A stretch of DNA of 64,000 bases from Novilysobacter_A longmucuonensis (GTDB lineage Bacteria; Pseudomonadota; Gammaproteobacteria; Xanthomonadales; Xanthomonadaceae), in assembly GCF_046600735.1 (NCBI RefSeq), contig NZ_JBJMAW010000006.1:62001-126000 (forward strand), written 5' to 3'. The notes under the pieces were generated by a model. It did no database searches, was not told the DNA's origin, and saw only the letters and a program-made list of their open reading frames with translations. Of the stretch, positions 26,104 to 36,279 are shown one piece after another. Each line of letters opens with the position of its first letter. Position 1 is the first letter of the stretch. Both the position numbers and the translations under genes were made by a program.

Positions 26104-26849
26104 AGCGCTTTCGACTCGACCGGCGGCAGGAACAACTCGCTCAGCCGGTAAGCGCCTGCGCTCCGGGCGGCCAGTCGGCTGGCGGCATGCAGCGCGCCGC
26201 GGGCAAAGATGTCGCGGTTGGTGGCCCTGTGGATCAACTCGATGCGCTCGCCCAGGCCGGTGAACTGCACGGTGTGTTCGCCGACGATGTCGCCGGCACG
26301 CAATGCGGCATATCGCGGCTCTACCCCGCTCTGCTCGGCACGGGCACCGAGTGCCAGTGCGGTACCGGACGGCGCGTCCTGCTTGTGCACATGGTGCGAC
26401 TCGATGATGTTGCAATCCCAGCGCGGCAAGGCGGCGGCGGCGCGTTCGACCAGCTCACTGAGCACCGCCACGCCGAGACTGAAGTTGGAGGCCCACAGCA
26501 CCGCGATGCGCTGCGATGCGGCGTCGAGCGCCTCGCGATGCGGCGGCTCCAGTCCGGTGGTGCCCGACACCAGTCCGGCCCCGCGCTCGACACACAGCGC
26601 CAGGATGGCGCCGAACCCCTGCGGCAGGCTGAAGTCGATCGCGACGTCGAACGCCGGCACGCCATGCAATTCGGCTACGGCGAAATACGGCACGCCCTCG
26701 ACCACCCGCTGCGCAGGCTGCGAACGCGATACGGCGGCGACGATATCGAGATCGTCGCGTCCGGATGCCAGCCGCAGAAGCGCTTGTCCCATTCGGCCGG
26801 ACGCGCCGTGGATCAGGACGCGGGGCCGCGCGGCAGATGATCTGTTCAT
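26100..26849 (-). CDS. dapB: 4-hydroxy-tetrahydrodipicolinate reductase
   Basis: NAD(P)H-dependent step of lysine/diaminopimelate synthesis. The 249-aa product begins MNRSSAARPRVLIHGASGRM with the dinucleotide motif GASGRMGQAL. It carries VSGTTGL, ASNFSLGV and the catalytic segment ESHHVHKQDAPSGTA, with paired histidines and lysine. It is slightly shorter than E. coli DapB (273). The stop codon is supplied by an adjoining REP-type repeat. Confidence 0.95.
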   Translation of the reverse strand: MNRSSAARPRVLIHGASGRMGQALLRLASGRDDLDIVAAVSRSQPAQRVVEGVPYFAVAELHGVPAFDVAIDFSLPQGFGAILALCVERGAGLVSGTTGLEPPHREALDAASQRIAVLWASNFSLGVAVLSELVERAAAALPRWDCNIIESHHVHKQDAPSGTALALGARAEQSGVEPRYAALRAGDIVGEHTVQFTGLGERIELIHRATNRDIFARGALHAASRLAARSAGAYRLSELFLPPVESKAL

Positions 26850-27094
26850 GTGCGCAGGCTAATCGCGCCGACACGGAGCGACAAGCGCCAGTTCCTTCCA
26901 TGCCCTACCGCGACGCCCTGGCGTGAACCAGCAGCCGTCATTCCCGCGAAGGGCACGCCTGGCGAGCGAACGCGGAATGCGCGCCGCGTGCCCCCGCCGG
27001 CAGGGCCGGCGGCGTGGTCGATTGCCATTTTGTTGTTTTACGCTTTCCTTTGCGCCTTTCGCGTCCTTTGCGGACCCAAACGCTCCCGCCCAAG

Positions 27095-28225
27095 TCAGGA
27101 AGTCATCCGGTCCCAGAAACCCTTGACCCCATCGATGAAGGTCGAGGACCGCGGCGAATGCTTGCGCGATGCGCCTTCGCCGCTGAAAGTCTCCTCGAAC
27201 TTCGCCAGCAGCTCGCGCTGCTCGGTGGTCAGGTTGACCGGGGTTTCCACCACGGCCCGGCAGTACAGGTCGCCCGGCTTGCGGCTGCGCACCGATCGCA
27301 CGCCCTGGTCGCGCAGGCGGAACACCTTGCCGGTCTGGGTCTCGAAGGGCACGCGCAATTCCACCTCGCCGCCGAGGGTCGGCACGCGGATGGTGTCGCC
27401 CAGCGCCGCCTGCGAGATCCGAATCGGCACGTCGCAGTGCAGGTCGTCGCCGTCGCGCTGGAAGATCTCGTGCTCGCGCACACGCACGTCGACGTACAGG
27501 TCGCCCGGCGGCGAGCCGGCCGGACCGGCCTCGCCCTCGCCCGTCAGGCGGATGCGGTCGCCATTGTCGACGCCGGCGGGAATCTTGACCTGCAGGGTCT
27601 TGTTGGACTCTATGCGGCCCTGCCCGTGACAATCGCCGCACGGATTGCTGATGCTCTGGCCGCGGCCGCCGCAGTGCGGACACGCCTGCTGCATGGAGAA
27701 GATGCCGCGCTGGAACCGAACCTGGCCCCGGCCGTGACAGGTGGTGCAGGTGTCGAGCTTGCCGTCGGCCGAGCCACTGCCGTTGCAGCTGTCGCATTCG
27801 TCGAGCGTGGGGATCTCGATCTGCTTCTCGATGCCGCCGACGGCTTCCTCGAGCGATATCTCCATGACGTAACCGATGTCGGCACCGCGCCGCGGCCCAC
27901 GCGCACCGCCGCCCCCGCCAAAGATATTGCCGAAGATATCGCCAAAGATGTCGCCCATGTCTGCGTATCCGGCGCCACCCGCGCCGCCACCCATGCCGTG
28001 CTCGAATGCGGCATGGCCGTGCTGGTCATAGGCGCGACGCCGATTGGGATCGGCGAGCACCTCGTAGGCCTCCTTGCATTCCTTGAACGCCTCCAGCGCT
28101 GCCGCATCGCCCGGGTTGCGGTCCGGGTGGTGCTTCATCGCGGAACGGCGGTAAGCCTTCTTCAGCTCATCGTCGCCGGCGTTGCGGGCCACGCCCAGGA
28201 CTTCGTAGTAGTCACGTTTCGTCAT
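27095..28225 (-). CDS. dnaJ: Chaperone DnaJ
   Basis: Hsp40 co-chaperone that delivers substrates to DnaK and stimulates its ATPase. The 376-aa product (same length as E. coli) has the J domain with the HPD motif (KHHPDRNPGD), a Gly/Phe-rich linker (GGGAGGAGYADMGDIFG) and four zinc repeats (CDSCNGSG, CTTCHGRG, CPHCGGRG, CGDCHGQG). The C-terminal substrate-binding domain follows. The ATG at 28225 gives MTKRDYYEVLGVARNAG. It lies downstream of dnaK, separated by an inverted-repeat segment. The 245 bases beyond its stop hold only low-complexity sequence and no gene. Confidence 0.97.
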   Translation of the reverse strand: MTKRDYYEVLGVARNAGDDELKKAYRRSAMKHHPDRNPGDAAALEAFKECKEAYEVLADPNRRRAYDQHGHAAFEHGMGGGAGGAGYADMGDIFGDIFGNIFGGGGGARGPRRGADIGYVMEISLEEAVGGIEKQIEIPTLDECDSCNGSGSADGKLDTCTTCHGRGQVRFQRGIFSMQQACPHCGGRGQSISNPCGDCHGQGRIESNKTLQVKIPAGVDNGDRIRLTGEGEAGPAGSPPGDLYVDVRVREHEIFQRDGDDLHCDVPIRISQAALGDTIRVPTLGGEVELRVPFETQTGKVFRLRDQGVRSVRSRKPGDLYCRAVVETPVNLTTEQRELLAKFEETFSGEGASRKHSPRSSTFIDGVKGFWDRMTS

Positions 28226-28382
28226 CTCGCGGGACTCGGGACTCGGGACTCGGGACTCGAGTACAGGCACACATCGTCTTTCAAGGCGCTAGCTCCATCA
28301 GAAAACCGGGTGGCAGGACCGGAACGCAACGGGACCGGCGGCTGTCCGCCGAGTCCAGAGTCCCGAGTCCCGAGTCCCGGCT
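28226..28382. repeat. Inverted GGGACTC tandem repeats between dnaK and dnaJ
   Basis: The left block (about 28229-28260) is four GGGACTC units. The right block (about 28347-28381) is GAGTCCC units in the opposite orientation, so the two blocks are inverted repeats enclosing about 85 bases with no gene. The layout resembles the bracket around the four-helix gene at 24.3-24.7 kb. It would form a long hairpin in the dnaK-dnaJ transcript. Confidence 0.8.
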
Positions 28383-28383
28383 A

Positions 28384-30318
<1,935 letters not shown>

Positions 30319-30378
30319 GGTGTTGCTTCCTCTCGAGATCTTTAAAGATTAAAGGCGGCCGTGCCGCCGATGAACGCT

Positions 30379-30407
30379 ATCTGGGGGTCGTCGCTTGCGG
30401 GTTCAAG
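30379..30407 (-). promoter_or_regulatory. Sigma-32-like heat-shock promoter before dnaK
   Basis: On the minus strand, CTTGAA is followed after 14 bases by CCCCCAGAT, close to the sigma-32 consensus CTTGAA-N(13-15)-CCCCATNT. It lies about 60 bases upstream of the dnaK start. Confidence 0.75.
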
Positions 30408-30470
30408 CATCTGTGCCCGCTTTGTGTCCGCCTGGGGCGTGGCGGATCGCCCGCCCGGACGTCCCTTGGT

Positions 30471-30548
30471 GTAGGAGCGGCTTCAGCCGCGATCCGCAAT
30501 CGGCACGAGCGACCAGCCCCCCCGGATCGCGGCTGAAGCCGCTCCTGC
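30471..30548. repeat. GTAG-headed palindromic repeat pair
   Basis: Inverted pair between grpE and dnaK. The right arm ends GCTCCTGC, one base off the usual head. Confidence 0.85.
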
Positions 30549-30556
30549 AGGTGCTG

Positions 30557-31072
30557 TCAGTCGTGCTTTGACACCAGCACCAGCGCGGGGCGCAGCAGGC
30601 GGTCGTTCAGCAGCCAGCCTTTCTGGTAGACCTGCACGATGTGGCCGGGCGCGTGTTCGGCGTTCTCGACCATGCTCATCGCCTGGTGCTGCTCGGGATC
30701 GAACGCCTCCCCGGCGGGATCGACCGCGACCAGCCCGTTGTCCCCGGCCACCTTGAGCAACTGGCGCAGGGTCAGCTCCATGCCCTCGCGGAGTGCGCCG
30801 GGCTCGCCTCCGGCGGCGTTGAGGCCGGCCTCGAGGCTGTCGATGACCGGCAGCAGCTCCCCCAGCAGGCGCTCGTTGGCGAACTTGCGTGCCATGTCGC
30901 GCTCGCGCTCGAGCCGCTTGCGCTGGTTCTCCAGGTCGGCCCGCTCGCGCAGCGAATCCGCGCGCAGCCGGGCCAGTTCGTCCTGGGCGGCTTCGAGCTC
31001 CGCGGCCAGCGGGGACATCTCGTTTTCGACGGCGGCCTGCTCGGCCGCTTCCTTCATGGGTTCTGTGGTCAT
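30557..31072 (-). CDS. grpE: Nucleotide exchange factor GrpE
   Basis: Releases ADP from DnaK. The 171-aa product starts MTTEPMKEAAEQAAVEN. It has an acidic N-terminus, a long coiled coil (about 20-80, LADLENQRKRLERERDMARKFA region) and the C-terminal beta domain with VQVYQKGWLLNDRLLRPA. It is somewhat shorter than E. coli GrpE (197). The gene lies between hrcA and dnaK on the same strand. Confidence 0.95.
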   Translation of the reverse strand: MTTEPMKEAAEQAAVENEMSPLAAELEAAQDELARLRADSLRERADLENQRKRLERERDMARKFANERLLGELLPVIDSLEAGLNAAGGEPGALREGMELTLRQLLKVAGDNGLVAVDPAGEAFDPEQHQAMSMVENAEHAPGHIVQVYQKGWLLNDRLLRPALVLVSKHD

Positions 31073-31166
31073 GCTCGATTCAGATCCTGGCGCGCTTGGG
31101 CGCGTTGTCCGTAGCAAGCACGAGCAATGGGGCCGGGTCGGGCCTTTTCAAGCTTGCGTGAGCTGT

Positions 31167-31335
31167 TTTTGACGCGGATCAACGCGGATCGAACGCGGAT
31201 AAGAGCGGGTCTGACCAAAACAACGTCGGGGCAACGCCGCAGGGACGGCAGCCGGGGCCCGGTCCTCGGCCCGCCCGGCGCCCCTTGCCATCTCTATTTT
31301 TCATCTGTTCTGATCCGCGTTGATCCGCGTCAAAA
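31167..31335. repeat. Perfect 24-bp inverted repeat between hrcA and grpE
   Basis: The arm at 31167-31190 (TTTTGACGCGGATCAACGCG and four more bases) is the exact reverse complement of 31312-31335, with a 121-base GC-rich spacer. Further partial copies of the ACGCGGATC unit flank each arm (31192-31200 and 31343-31356). No open frame is supported here. Confidence 0.85.
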
Positions 31336-31363
31336 CCGCTCCTGGATCCGCGTCAAAGCCGCC

Positions 31364-32416
31364 CTAGCCCGAGCGCTCCGGCGCCAGAGCCTCGCCCAGC
31401 GCGTCGGCCGCGGCCTGCACCACCGGGATTACCCGCTGGTACGCCATGCGGGTCGGTCCGATGACCCCGAGCACGCCCAGCACCTGGCCGCCGGCGGCAT
31501 AGGGCGCGGTCACCAGCGAGATGCCCTCCAGCGGCGCCAGCCCGGTTTCCTCGCCGATGAAGATGCGCACACCCGGCGCGCTGATCGTGCGTTCGAGCAG
31601 CTGCAGGATCTCGCGCTTGCGGGCGAAGGCTTCGAACAGCTCCCGCAGCCGGTCCAGGTCGGCCAGCTCCTGTACGCCCATCAGCCGGGTCTGGCCGGCC
31701 AGCACCATGTCGTCGTGGCCGGGAATCAGCACCTGCTCGGCCAGTTCGACCGACTGCGCCAGCAGCGTTTCCATTTCGCTGCGGGCCGACTTCAGGTCAT
31801 GCAGCAGCGCGATGCGTATGTCGCCGGCCGAGCGTCCGGCGAAATGGGTATTGAGGTAGTTGGCGACCCGCTCCAGCTCGCCGGCGTCGAACGCGCGGCG
31901 GGTCTGGATGATGCGGTTCTGCACCTCATTGTCGGCGAACACCAGTATCGCCAGCACGCGCTGGGCGTCGATCGGGACGAAATCGATCCGCCGGAACGCG
32001 AACTGCTCGCGCCGTGGCACGCTGACCACGCCGACGAAACGGGTCATCGCCGACAGCAGTTCCGAGGCGCCGCCGAGCAGCGCCTGCGTGCCCGACCCGG
32101 CCGTGAGCTCGTCGCGCAGCCGCGCCATGTCGCCCTCCGGCAGCGGCTGCACCTTCAGCAGCGAATCCACGAACAACCGGTAGCCCTGGGCGGTCGGGAT
32201 GCGTCCGGCGGAGGCGTGCGGGGCGCTGAGCAGCCCGATCTCCTCCAGGTCCCCCAGGATGCTGCGGATGGTCGCCGGACTCACGTCCAGGCCCGCATGC
32301 CGGGCCAGGGTCTGCGAGCCGACCGGCTCGCCGCTGTGGATGTAGCGCGCAATCAGCGTGCGCAGCAGCTGTCGGGCGCGGGGGTCGAGGGTGGGGTCGG
32401 CGGGCTTGCGGCTCAT
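31364..32416 (-). CDS. hrcA: Heat-inducible transcription repressor HrcA
   Basis: Repressor that binds CIRCE operators and is itself assisted by GroEL. The 350-aa product starts MSRKPADPTLDPRARQLL. It has an N-terminal winged helix (YIHSGEPVGSQTLARHAGLDVSPATIRS) and the HrcA core (HASAGRIPTAQGYRLFVD, GLAPLEGISLVTAPYA, GVIGPTRMAYQRVIPVV). No CIRCE element (TTAGCACTC-N9-GAGTGCTAA) is visible before it or before grpE, so its target is presumably elsewhere. Confidence 0.95.
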   Translation of the reverse strand: MSRKPADPTLDPRARQLLRTLIARYIHSGEPVGSQTLARHAGLDVSPATIRSILGDLEEIGLLSAPHASAGRIPTAQGYRLFVDSLLKVQPLPEGDMARLRDELTAGSGTQALLGGASELLSAMTRFVGVVSVPRREQFAFRRIDFVPIDAQRVLAILVFADNEVQNRIIQTRRAFDAGELERVANYLNTHFAGRSAGDIRIALLHDLKSARSEMETLLAQSVELAEQVLIPGHDDMVLAGQTRLMGVQELADLDRLRELFEAFARKREILQLLERTISAPGVRIFIGEETGLAPLEGISLVTAPYAAGGQVLGVLGVIGPTRMAYQRVIPVVQAAADALGEALAPERSG

Positions 32417-32584
32417 GCTGTGGATATAAGCCCGGCAGCAAGGAGACGCAAGCGGCTCGCTGCGTGACTGCGGCCGGCGGGCGGCGCCAGTCGCAGTCCG
32501 GGCGACGGCTTTGCGCAGCATGACAGGGCATCTCGAACGCCGGGCTTGGCCCCTCGCCCGCTCACCGGTCACAATCGCCGCCGC

Positions 32585-34270
32585 ATGCTTACCCATCTGT
32601 CGCTCAAACAATTTGCCGTGGTCAGCGCCGCCGAACTCGGCTTCGGGCCGGGGCTGACCGTGATTTCCGGTGAAACCGGCGCGGGCAAGTCGCTGCTGGT
32701 CGATGCGCTGGGGCTGCTGTCGGGCCTGCGCGCGGACAGCGGCGTGGTCCGCCACGGTGCCGAGCGCGCCGAACTGGTCGCCGACTTCAAGCTCGATGAC
32801 GTGCCGTTCGCGCGCGACTGGTTGCGCGAGAACGAGCTGGACGAGCAGGACGACGCCGGCCAGGGGGCGCTGTGCCAGGTCCGCCGCGTGATCCGCGCCG
32901 ATGGCGGCTCGAAGGCATGGATCAACGGACGCCCGGTGACGGTCGGGCAACTGTCCGAGCTGGCCGGGCGGCTGGTCGAGATCCACGGCCAGCACGAGCA
33001 CCAGGCGCTGCTGTCGCGGCCCAGCCAGTTGGCCTTGCTCGACGCGTTCGGGCGCACCGACAGCGAACGCGCCGCCGTCGCCGATGCCGCGCAACGCTGG
33101 AATGGCCTGCTGCGCGAACGCGAGCGCTTGTCAGCTCAAGGCGATGTCTCCGAGCGGATCGACTGGCTGGAGCACCAGTACGCCGAACTGGAGCGTGAAA
33201 CGCTGGAGCCCGAATCGATCGAGCAGTTGCACGCCGACCACCGCCGCCACGCCCATGCCGCCGGCCTGATCGACGCCTGCGACGCCGCGTTTGCACGACT
33301 CGGCGGCGAGGACGGGCCGTCGCTGTCGAAGTCGCTGCAACAGGTGCGCGGCGACCTGCAGCGCGTGCTCGAGCATGAACCACGCCTGGGCGATGTCGAC
33401 GGCATGCTCGACACCGCCGCGATCCAGCTCGACGAAGCCGTCGCGTTGCTCGACCGCGTGCGCAGCAACCTCGACCTGGACCCCGCGGCGCTGGTCACGA
33501 TCGAACAGCGACTCGGGCGCATCCATGACCTGGCTCGCAAGCACCGGGTCAAGCCCGAGCAACTGGCGGCCCAGCGCGAGACATTGAACACCGAACTGGA
33601 GGGCCTGCGCGGTGCCGGTCTGCGCCTGCAGAAGCTCGATGCCGAAATCAGCGCCGCGCACCAGGCCTGGCACAGCGCGGCCGAGATCCTGAGCGTCGCC
33701 CGGCGCACGGCTGCACAGACCCTGTCGGGCAGCACCACCGGCCTGATCGCCGAACTGGGTATGGGCGGCGGGCGCTTCGAGATCGAGATCGAATCGATCG
33801 ATGGCGACCGCCCGGATCCGCAGGGCGCCGAGCGGGTCGAGTTCCTGGTCGCCGCCAACCCCGGCCAGCCACCGCGCCCGCTACGCAAGGTCGCCTCCGG
33901 CGGCGAGCTGTCACGCATCTCGTTGGCGATCGAGGTGGCCGCGCTCGGGCTGGATGCGGTGCCGACGATGGTGTTCGACGAGGTCGATTCGGGCATCGGC
34001 GGCGGCGTCGCCGAGATTGTCGGGCAGAAACTGCGTGGACTCGGCAGCAAGCGGCAGGTGCTGTGCGTGACCCACCTGGCGCAGGTCGCCGCGCAGGGGC
34101 ATGCGCACTACCGGGTCAGCAAGGCCGCCAGTGAAGGCGTCACCCAGAGCGCGGTGCAGCTGCTCGACGCGCCACAGCGCCAGGAGGAGCTGGCGCGGAT
34201 GCTCGGCGGCGTGGAACTCACCCGCGAGGCGCGGGCCGCGGCCAAGCGCCTGCTCAGCGACGTAAGCTGA
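32585..34270 (+). CDS. recN: DNA repair protein RecN
   Basis: SMC-like ATPase acting in double-strand-break repair. The 561-aa product starts MLTHLSLKQFAVVSAAEL with Walker A SGETGAGKSLL, the long central coiled coils (about 150-370), and the C-terminal half with signature VASGGELSRISLAIEV and Walker B PTMVFDEVDSGIGG. It is divergent from hrcA across 168 bases. I see no convincing LexA box in that gap. Confidence 0.96.
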   Translation: MLTHLSLKQFAVVSAAELGFGPGLTVISGETGAGKSLLVDALGLLSGLRADSGVVRHGAERAELVADFKLDDVPFARDWLRENELDEQDDAGQGALCQVRRVIRADGGSKAWINGRPVTVGQLSELAGRLVEIHGQHEHQALLSRPSQLALLDAFGRTDSERAAVADAAQRWNGLLRERERLSAQGDVSERIDWLEHQYAELERETLEPESIEQLHADHRRHAHAAGLIDACDAAFARLGGEDGPSLSKSLQQVRGDLQRVLEHEPRLGDVDGMLDTAAIQLDEAVALLDRVRSNLDLDPAALVTIEQRLGRIHDLARKHRVKPEQLAAQRETLNTELEGLRGAGLRLQKLDAEISAAHQAWHSAAEILSVARRTAAQTLSGSTTGLIAELGMGGGRFEIEIESIDGDRPDPQGAERVEFLVAANPGQPPRPLRKVASGGELSRISLAIEVAALGLDAVPTMVFDEVDSGIGGGVAEIVGQKLRGLGSKRQVLCVTHLAQVAAQGHAHYRVSKAASEGVTQSAVQLLDAPQRQEELARMLGGVELTREARAAAKRLLSDVS

Positions 34271-34280
34271 TTTTGTATTT

Positions 34281-34361
34281 GTAGGAGCGGGCCATGCCCG
34301 CGATCCACGTCGCCGCGTCGTTCCCAATCGCGGGCATGTCGCGGGCATGGCCCGCTCCTAC
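34281..34361. repeat. GTAG-headed repeat pair, GCCATGCCCGC variant
   Basis: Inverted pair after recN with arms GTAGGAGCGGGCCATGCCCG and the complement ending CGCTCCTAC. It is a sister family to the GGCTTCAGCC type. Confidence 0.9.
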
Positions 34362-34434
34362 AAGAACGTCCCGCGTCGGTAGCCGCAGGACGGATCAGGC
34401 GCAGCGACATCCATCGCCACGATGGCAGCGCAGG

Positions 34435-34836
34435 TCAGCGCTTCTTGCGCACGTACAGCACCAGCGAGTGGTCCTCGATCTCGAAGCCGTGCTTGGCGGC
34501 GATCTTCGCCTGCAGCACCTCGATCTCCTCGCTCTCGAATTCGGTGATCTTGCCGGTCTCGATATCGACCATGTGGTCGTGGTGGTGCCCGCGGTCGAGC
34601 TCGTACACCGACTGCCCCGACTCGAAGTTGTGCTTGAGCACCAGGCCGGCCGATTCGAACTGGGTCAGCACGCGGTACACCGTGGCCAGCCCGATGTCCT
34701 CGCCCTTGTCGAGCAACAGCCGGTAGATGTCCTCGGCGGTCATGTGGCGCGGCTTGGCCTGCTCCAGCAATTCGAGGATGCGCAACCGCGGGTGAGTGAC
34801 CTTGAGGCCGACTTTGCGCAGGTCCTGGGATTCCAT
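34435..34836 (-). CDS. fur: Ferric uptake regulator Fur
   Basis: Iron-responsive repressor. The 133-aa product starts MESQDLRKVGLKVTHPRLRI. It has the winged helix (TAEDIYRLLLDKGEDIGLATVYRVLTQFE region) and the metal site HHHDHMVDIETGKITEF with EEIE. The protein has no cysteine at all, so the structural zinc CxxC pairs of E. coli Fur are missing. It is divergent from bamE, the fur/omlA arrangement known from Xanthomonas. Confidence 0.96.
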   Translation of the reverse strand: MESQDLRKVGLKVTHPRLRILELLEQAKPRHMTAEDIYRLLLDKGEDIGLATVYRVLTQFESAGLVLKHNFESGQSVYELDRGHHHDHMVDIETGKITEFESEEIEVLQAKIAAKHGFEIEDHSLVLYVRKKR

Positions 34837-35026
34837 TTCAACTCCTGGTGCTACGGGCTCTACTGCGGGCTGCGTTTACAGGTCACCAGTGGCTCGCATC
34901 GCCCCCTCGCCGCAATATCGACCGCAGGAACCATGCGGCAACACGGGATGAACGGAGGCGCTTCCGGGACGCGTGACTGCACCTTCAGTGTATCATCGGC
35001 GCGTTCTCCACCTGCCTCGGATACCC

Positions 35027-35416
35027 ATGCAAAAGCTGCTGTTGCTCATTGTCGTCGCCGTGATGACCGCTGGCTGCGGCATCGTCTATCGCCAGCCGAT
35101 CTACCAGGGCAACCTGCTGGAGAAGGCCAACGTCGACCAGTTGCAGGAAGGCATGAGCAAGCAGCAGGTGCGATTGTTGCTGGGCACCCCGTCGGTTGCC
35201 GACCCGTTCCATCACGATCGCTGGGACTACACCGCCAGCCAGCGCACCGACCGCCTCGGCCGGACCGAGGTCAAGAACCTGACCGTGTGGTTCGACGGCG
35301 ACACCGTCCGGACCTGGGAAGGCGAGTACTTCCAAGAGCAGGACGAGCAGATCGCCCAATCGTCGGTCCGGCAGTTCGGCCGCAATCTCGCCAAGGATCC
35401 GCCGCGCGGCCGGTAA
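35027..35416 (+). CDS. bamE: Outer membrane protein assembly factor BamE (OmlA/SmpA)
   Basis: Small lipoprotein subunit of the BAM complex in the outer membrane. The 129-aa product starts MQKLLLLIVVAVMTAGCGIV with lipobox MTAGC. The SmpA/OmlA fold follows with YRQPIYQGNLLE, QLQEGMSKQQVRLLLGTP and DRWDYT. An extension after the core is rich in Q and R. It is divergent from fur across 190 bases; a TATCAT at 34991 could be a -10 element but I see no good -35. Confidence 0.95.
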   Translation: MQKLLLLIVVAVMTAGCGIVYRQPIYQGNLLEKANVDQLQEGMSKQQVRLLLGTPSVADPFHHDRWDYTASQRTDRLGRTEVKNLTVWFDGDTVRTWEGEYFQEQDEQIAQSSVRQFGRNLAKDPPRGR

Positions 35417-35423
35417 GCAGTGC

Positions 35424-35525
35424 CGTAGAGCCGAGCTTGCTCGGCTCCTGATTCACGATACAACGTCGCACAGGCAGTTATCGCTGCGATACGGCAGGGC
35501 CGCAGCGGAGCAAGCTCCGCTCTAC
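35424..35525. repeat. GTAGAGC-type repeat pair overlapping the rnfH stop codon
   Basis: A left hairpin GTAGAGCCGAGCTTGCTCGG and a right hairpin GCGGAGCAAGCTCCGCTCTAC lie in opposite orientation, about 55 bases apart. The type resembles SMAG (Stenotrophomonas GTAG) elements. The TAG stop of rnfH (35522-35524, minus strand) lies in the right-hand GTAGAGC head. Confidence 0.85.
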
Positions 35526-35803
35526 CGGTGCTTCGAATCTTGCAAGCGCGCCCGGCGCCGCCGCGCATCCTTCGGATCGGCCTGCAGCGGCCGCAGCAGC
35601 TCCACCCGGTCGCCATCGCGCAGCCTCGCCGCCGGATCGGTTCGCTGGCCGTGCACGGCGTAGGCAGTGATCCCGGCATCGCCGGCCAGACCGGCCGCGG
35701 CGACCGCATCGGCCACGCTCGAACCTTCCGGCAAGCTCAGCGTGACCGACTCGGACCGCTGTGGCCACGCGCGGATCACCTCGATCCTCATGGGTCCGGT
35801 CAT
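35522..35803 (-). CDS. rnfH: RnfH-family ubiquitin-like protein
   Basis: A 93-aa ubiquitin-fold protein of the RnfH/RatB family; the function is unclear, and in E. coli the gene pairs with ratA. It is read from MTGPMRIEVIRAWPQRSESV, then SLPEGSSVADAVAAAGLAG and RLRDGDRVELLRPLQADPKDAR. The ATG at 35803 overlaps the ratA stop (ATGA). The stop lies inside a GTAG-headed repeat, so the final residues (KHR) may be repeat-derived. Confidence 0.9.
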   Translation of the reverse strand: MTGPMRIEVIRAWPQRSESVTLSLPEGSSVADAVAAAGLAGDAGITAYAVHGQRTDPAARLRDGDRVELLRPLQADPKDARRRRARLQDSKHR

Positions 35804-36231
35804 GCTTCCTCGTGGTCGGCCACGCGCACGAAATCGTCCACCATGCGGTCGGCCAAGGCCTGGAACCCGATCGTGAATGCCTTCGCGAACAGCTTCACCG
35901 CCGGCTCGAACTCCAGCGTCAATGTCACCTTGCAGGCGGACTCGTCGAGCGAGTGGAACTGCCAGCGGCCGCTGAGCTTGCGGAACGGCCCGTCGACCAG
36001 CTTCAGGTCGATATGGTGCGGCGGCGCCAAGGTGTTCTCGGTGGTGAACCAGGTGCGCAGCGCGCCGAGGCCGAGGTCCAGGCGAGCGCGCATGCGCAGC
36101 TCGTCCTGCTCCAGCACCTGCGCGGCATCGCACCACTCGAAACGTCGCGGATACGCCGCGACATCATTCACCAGCGCGAACATGCGCGCAGCGGAGTGTT
36201 CAACCAGGGCGGAGCGTCGGATCGTCGGCAT
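35800..36231 (-). CDS. ratA: RatA-family START/coenzyme-Q-binding protein
   Basis: A 143-aa START-domain protein starting MPTIRRSALVEHSAARMFAL, with VNDVAAYPRRFEWC and KLSGRWQFHSLDESACKVTLTL. Relatives are described as a ribosome-association toxin (RatA) in E. coli and as Coq10-like quinone-binding proteins; which applies here is open. It is divergent from smpB with 48 bases between start codons and coupled to rnfH. Confidence 0.9.
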   Translation of the reverse strand: MPTIRRSALVEHSAARMFALVNDVAAYPRRFEWCDAAQVLEQDELRMRARLDLGLGALRTWFTTENTLAPPHHIDLKLVDGPFRKLSGRWQFHSLDESACKVTLTLEFEPAVKLFAKAFTIGFQALADRMVDDFVRVADHEEA

Positions 36232-36279
36232 AACAGGCGGCCGTATCGCGGACCCGCCCCGATCAGGGACAATGGTGCG

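Noticed and set aside
32417..32584. CIRCE or LexA operator between hrcA and recN
   Set aside because: I searched for TTAGCACTC/GAGTGCTAA and for CTGT-N8-ACAG-like palindromes and found no acceptable match.
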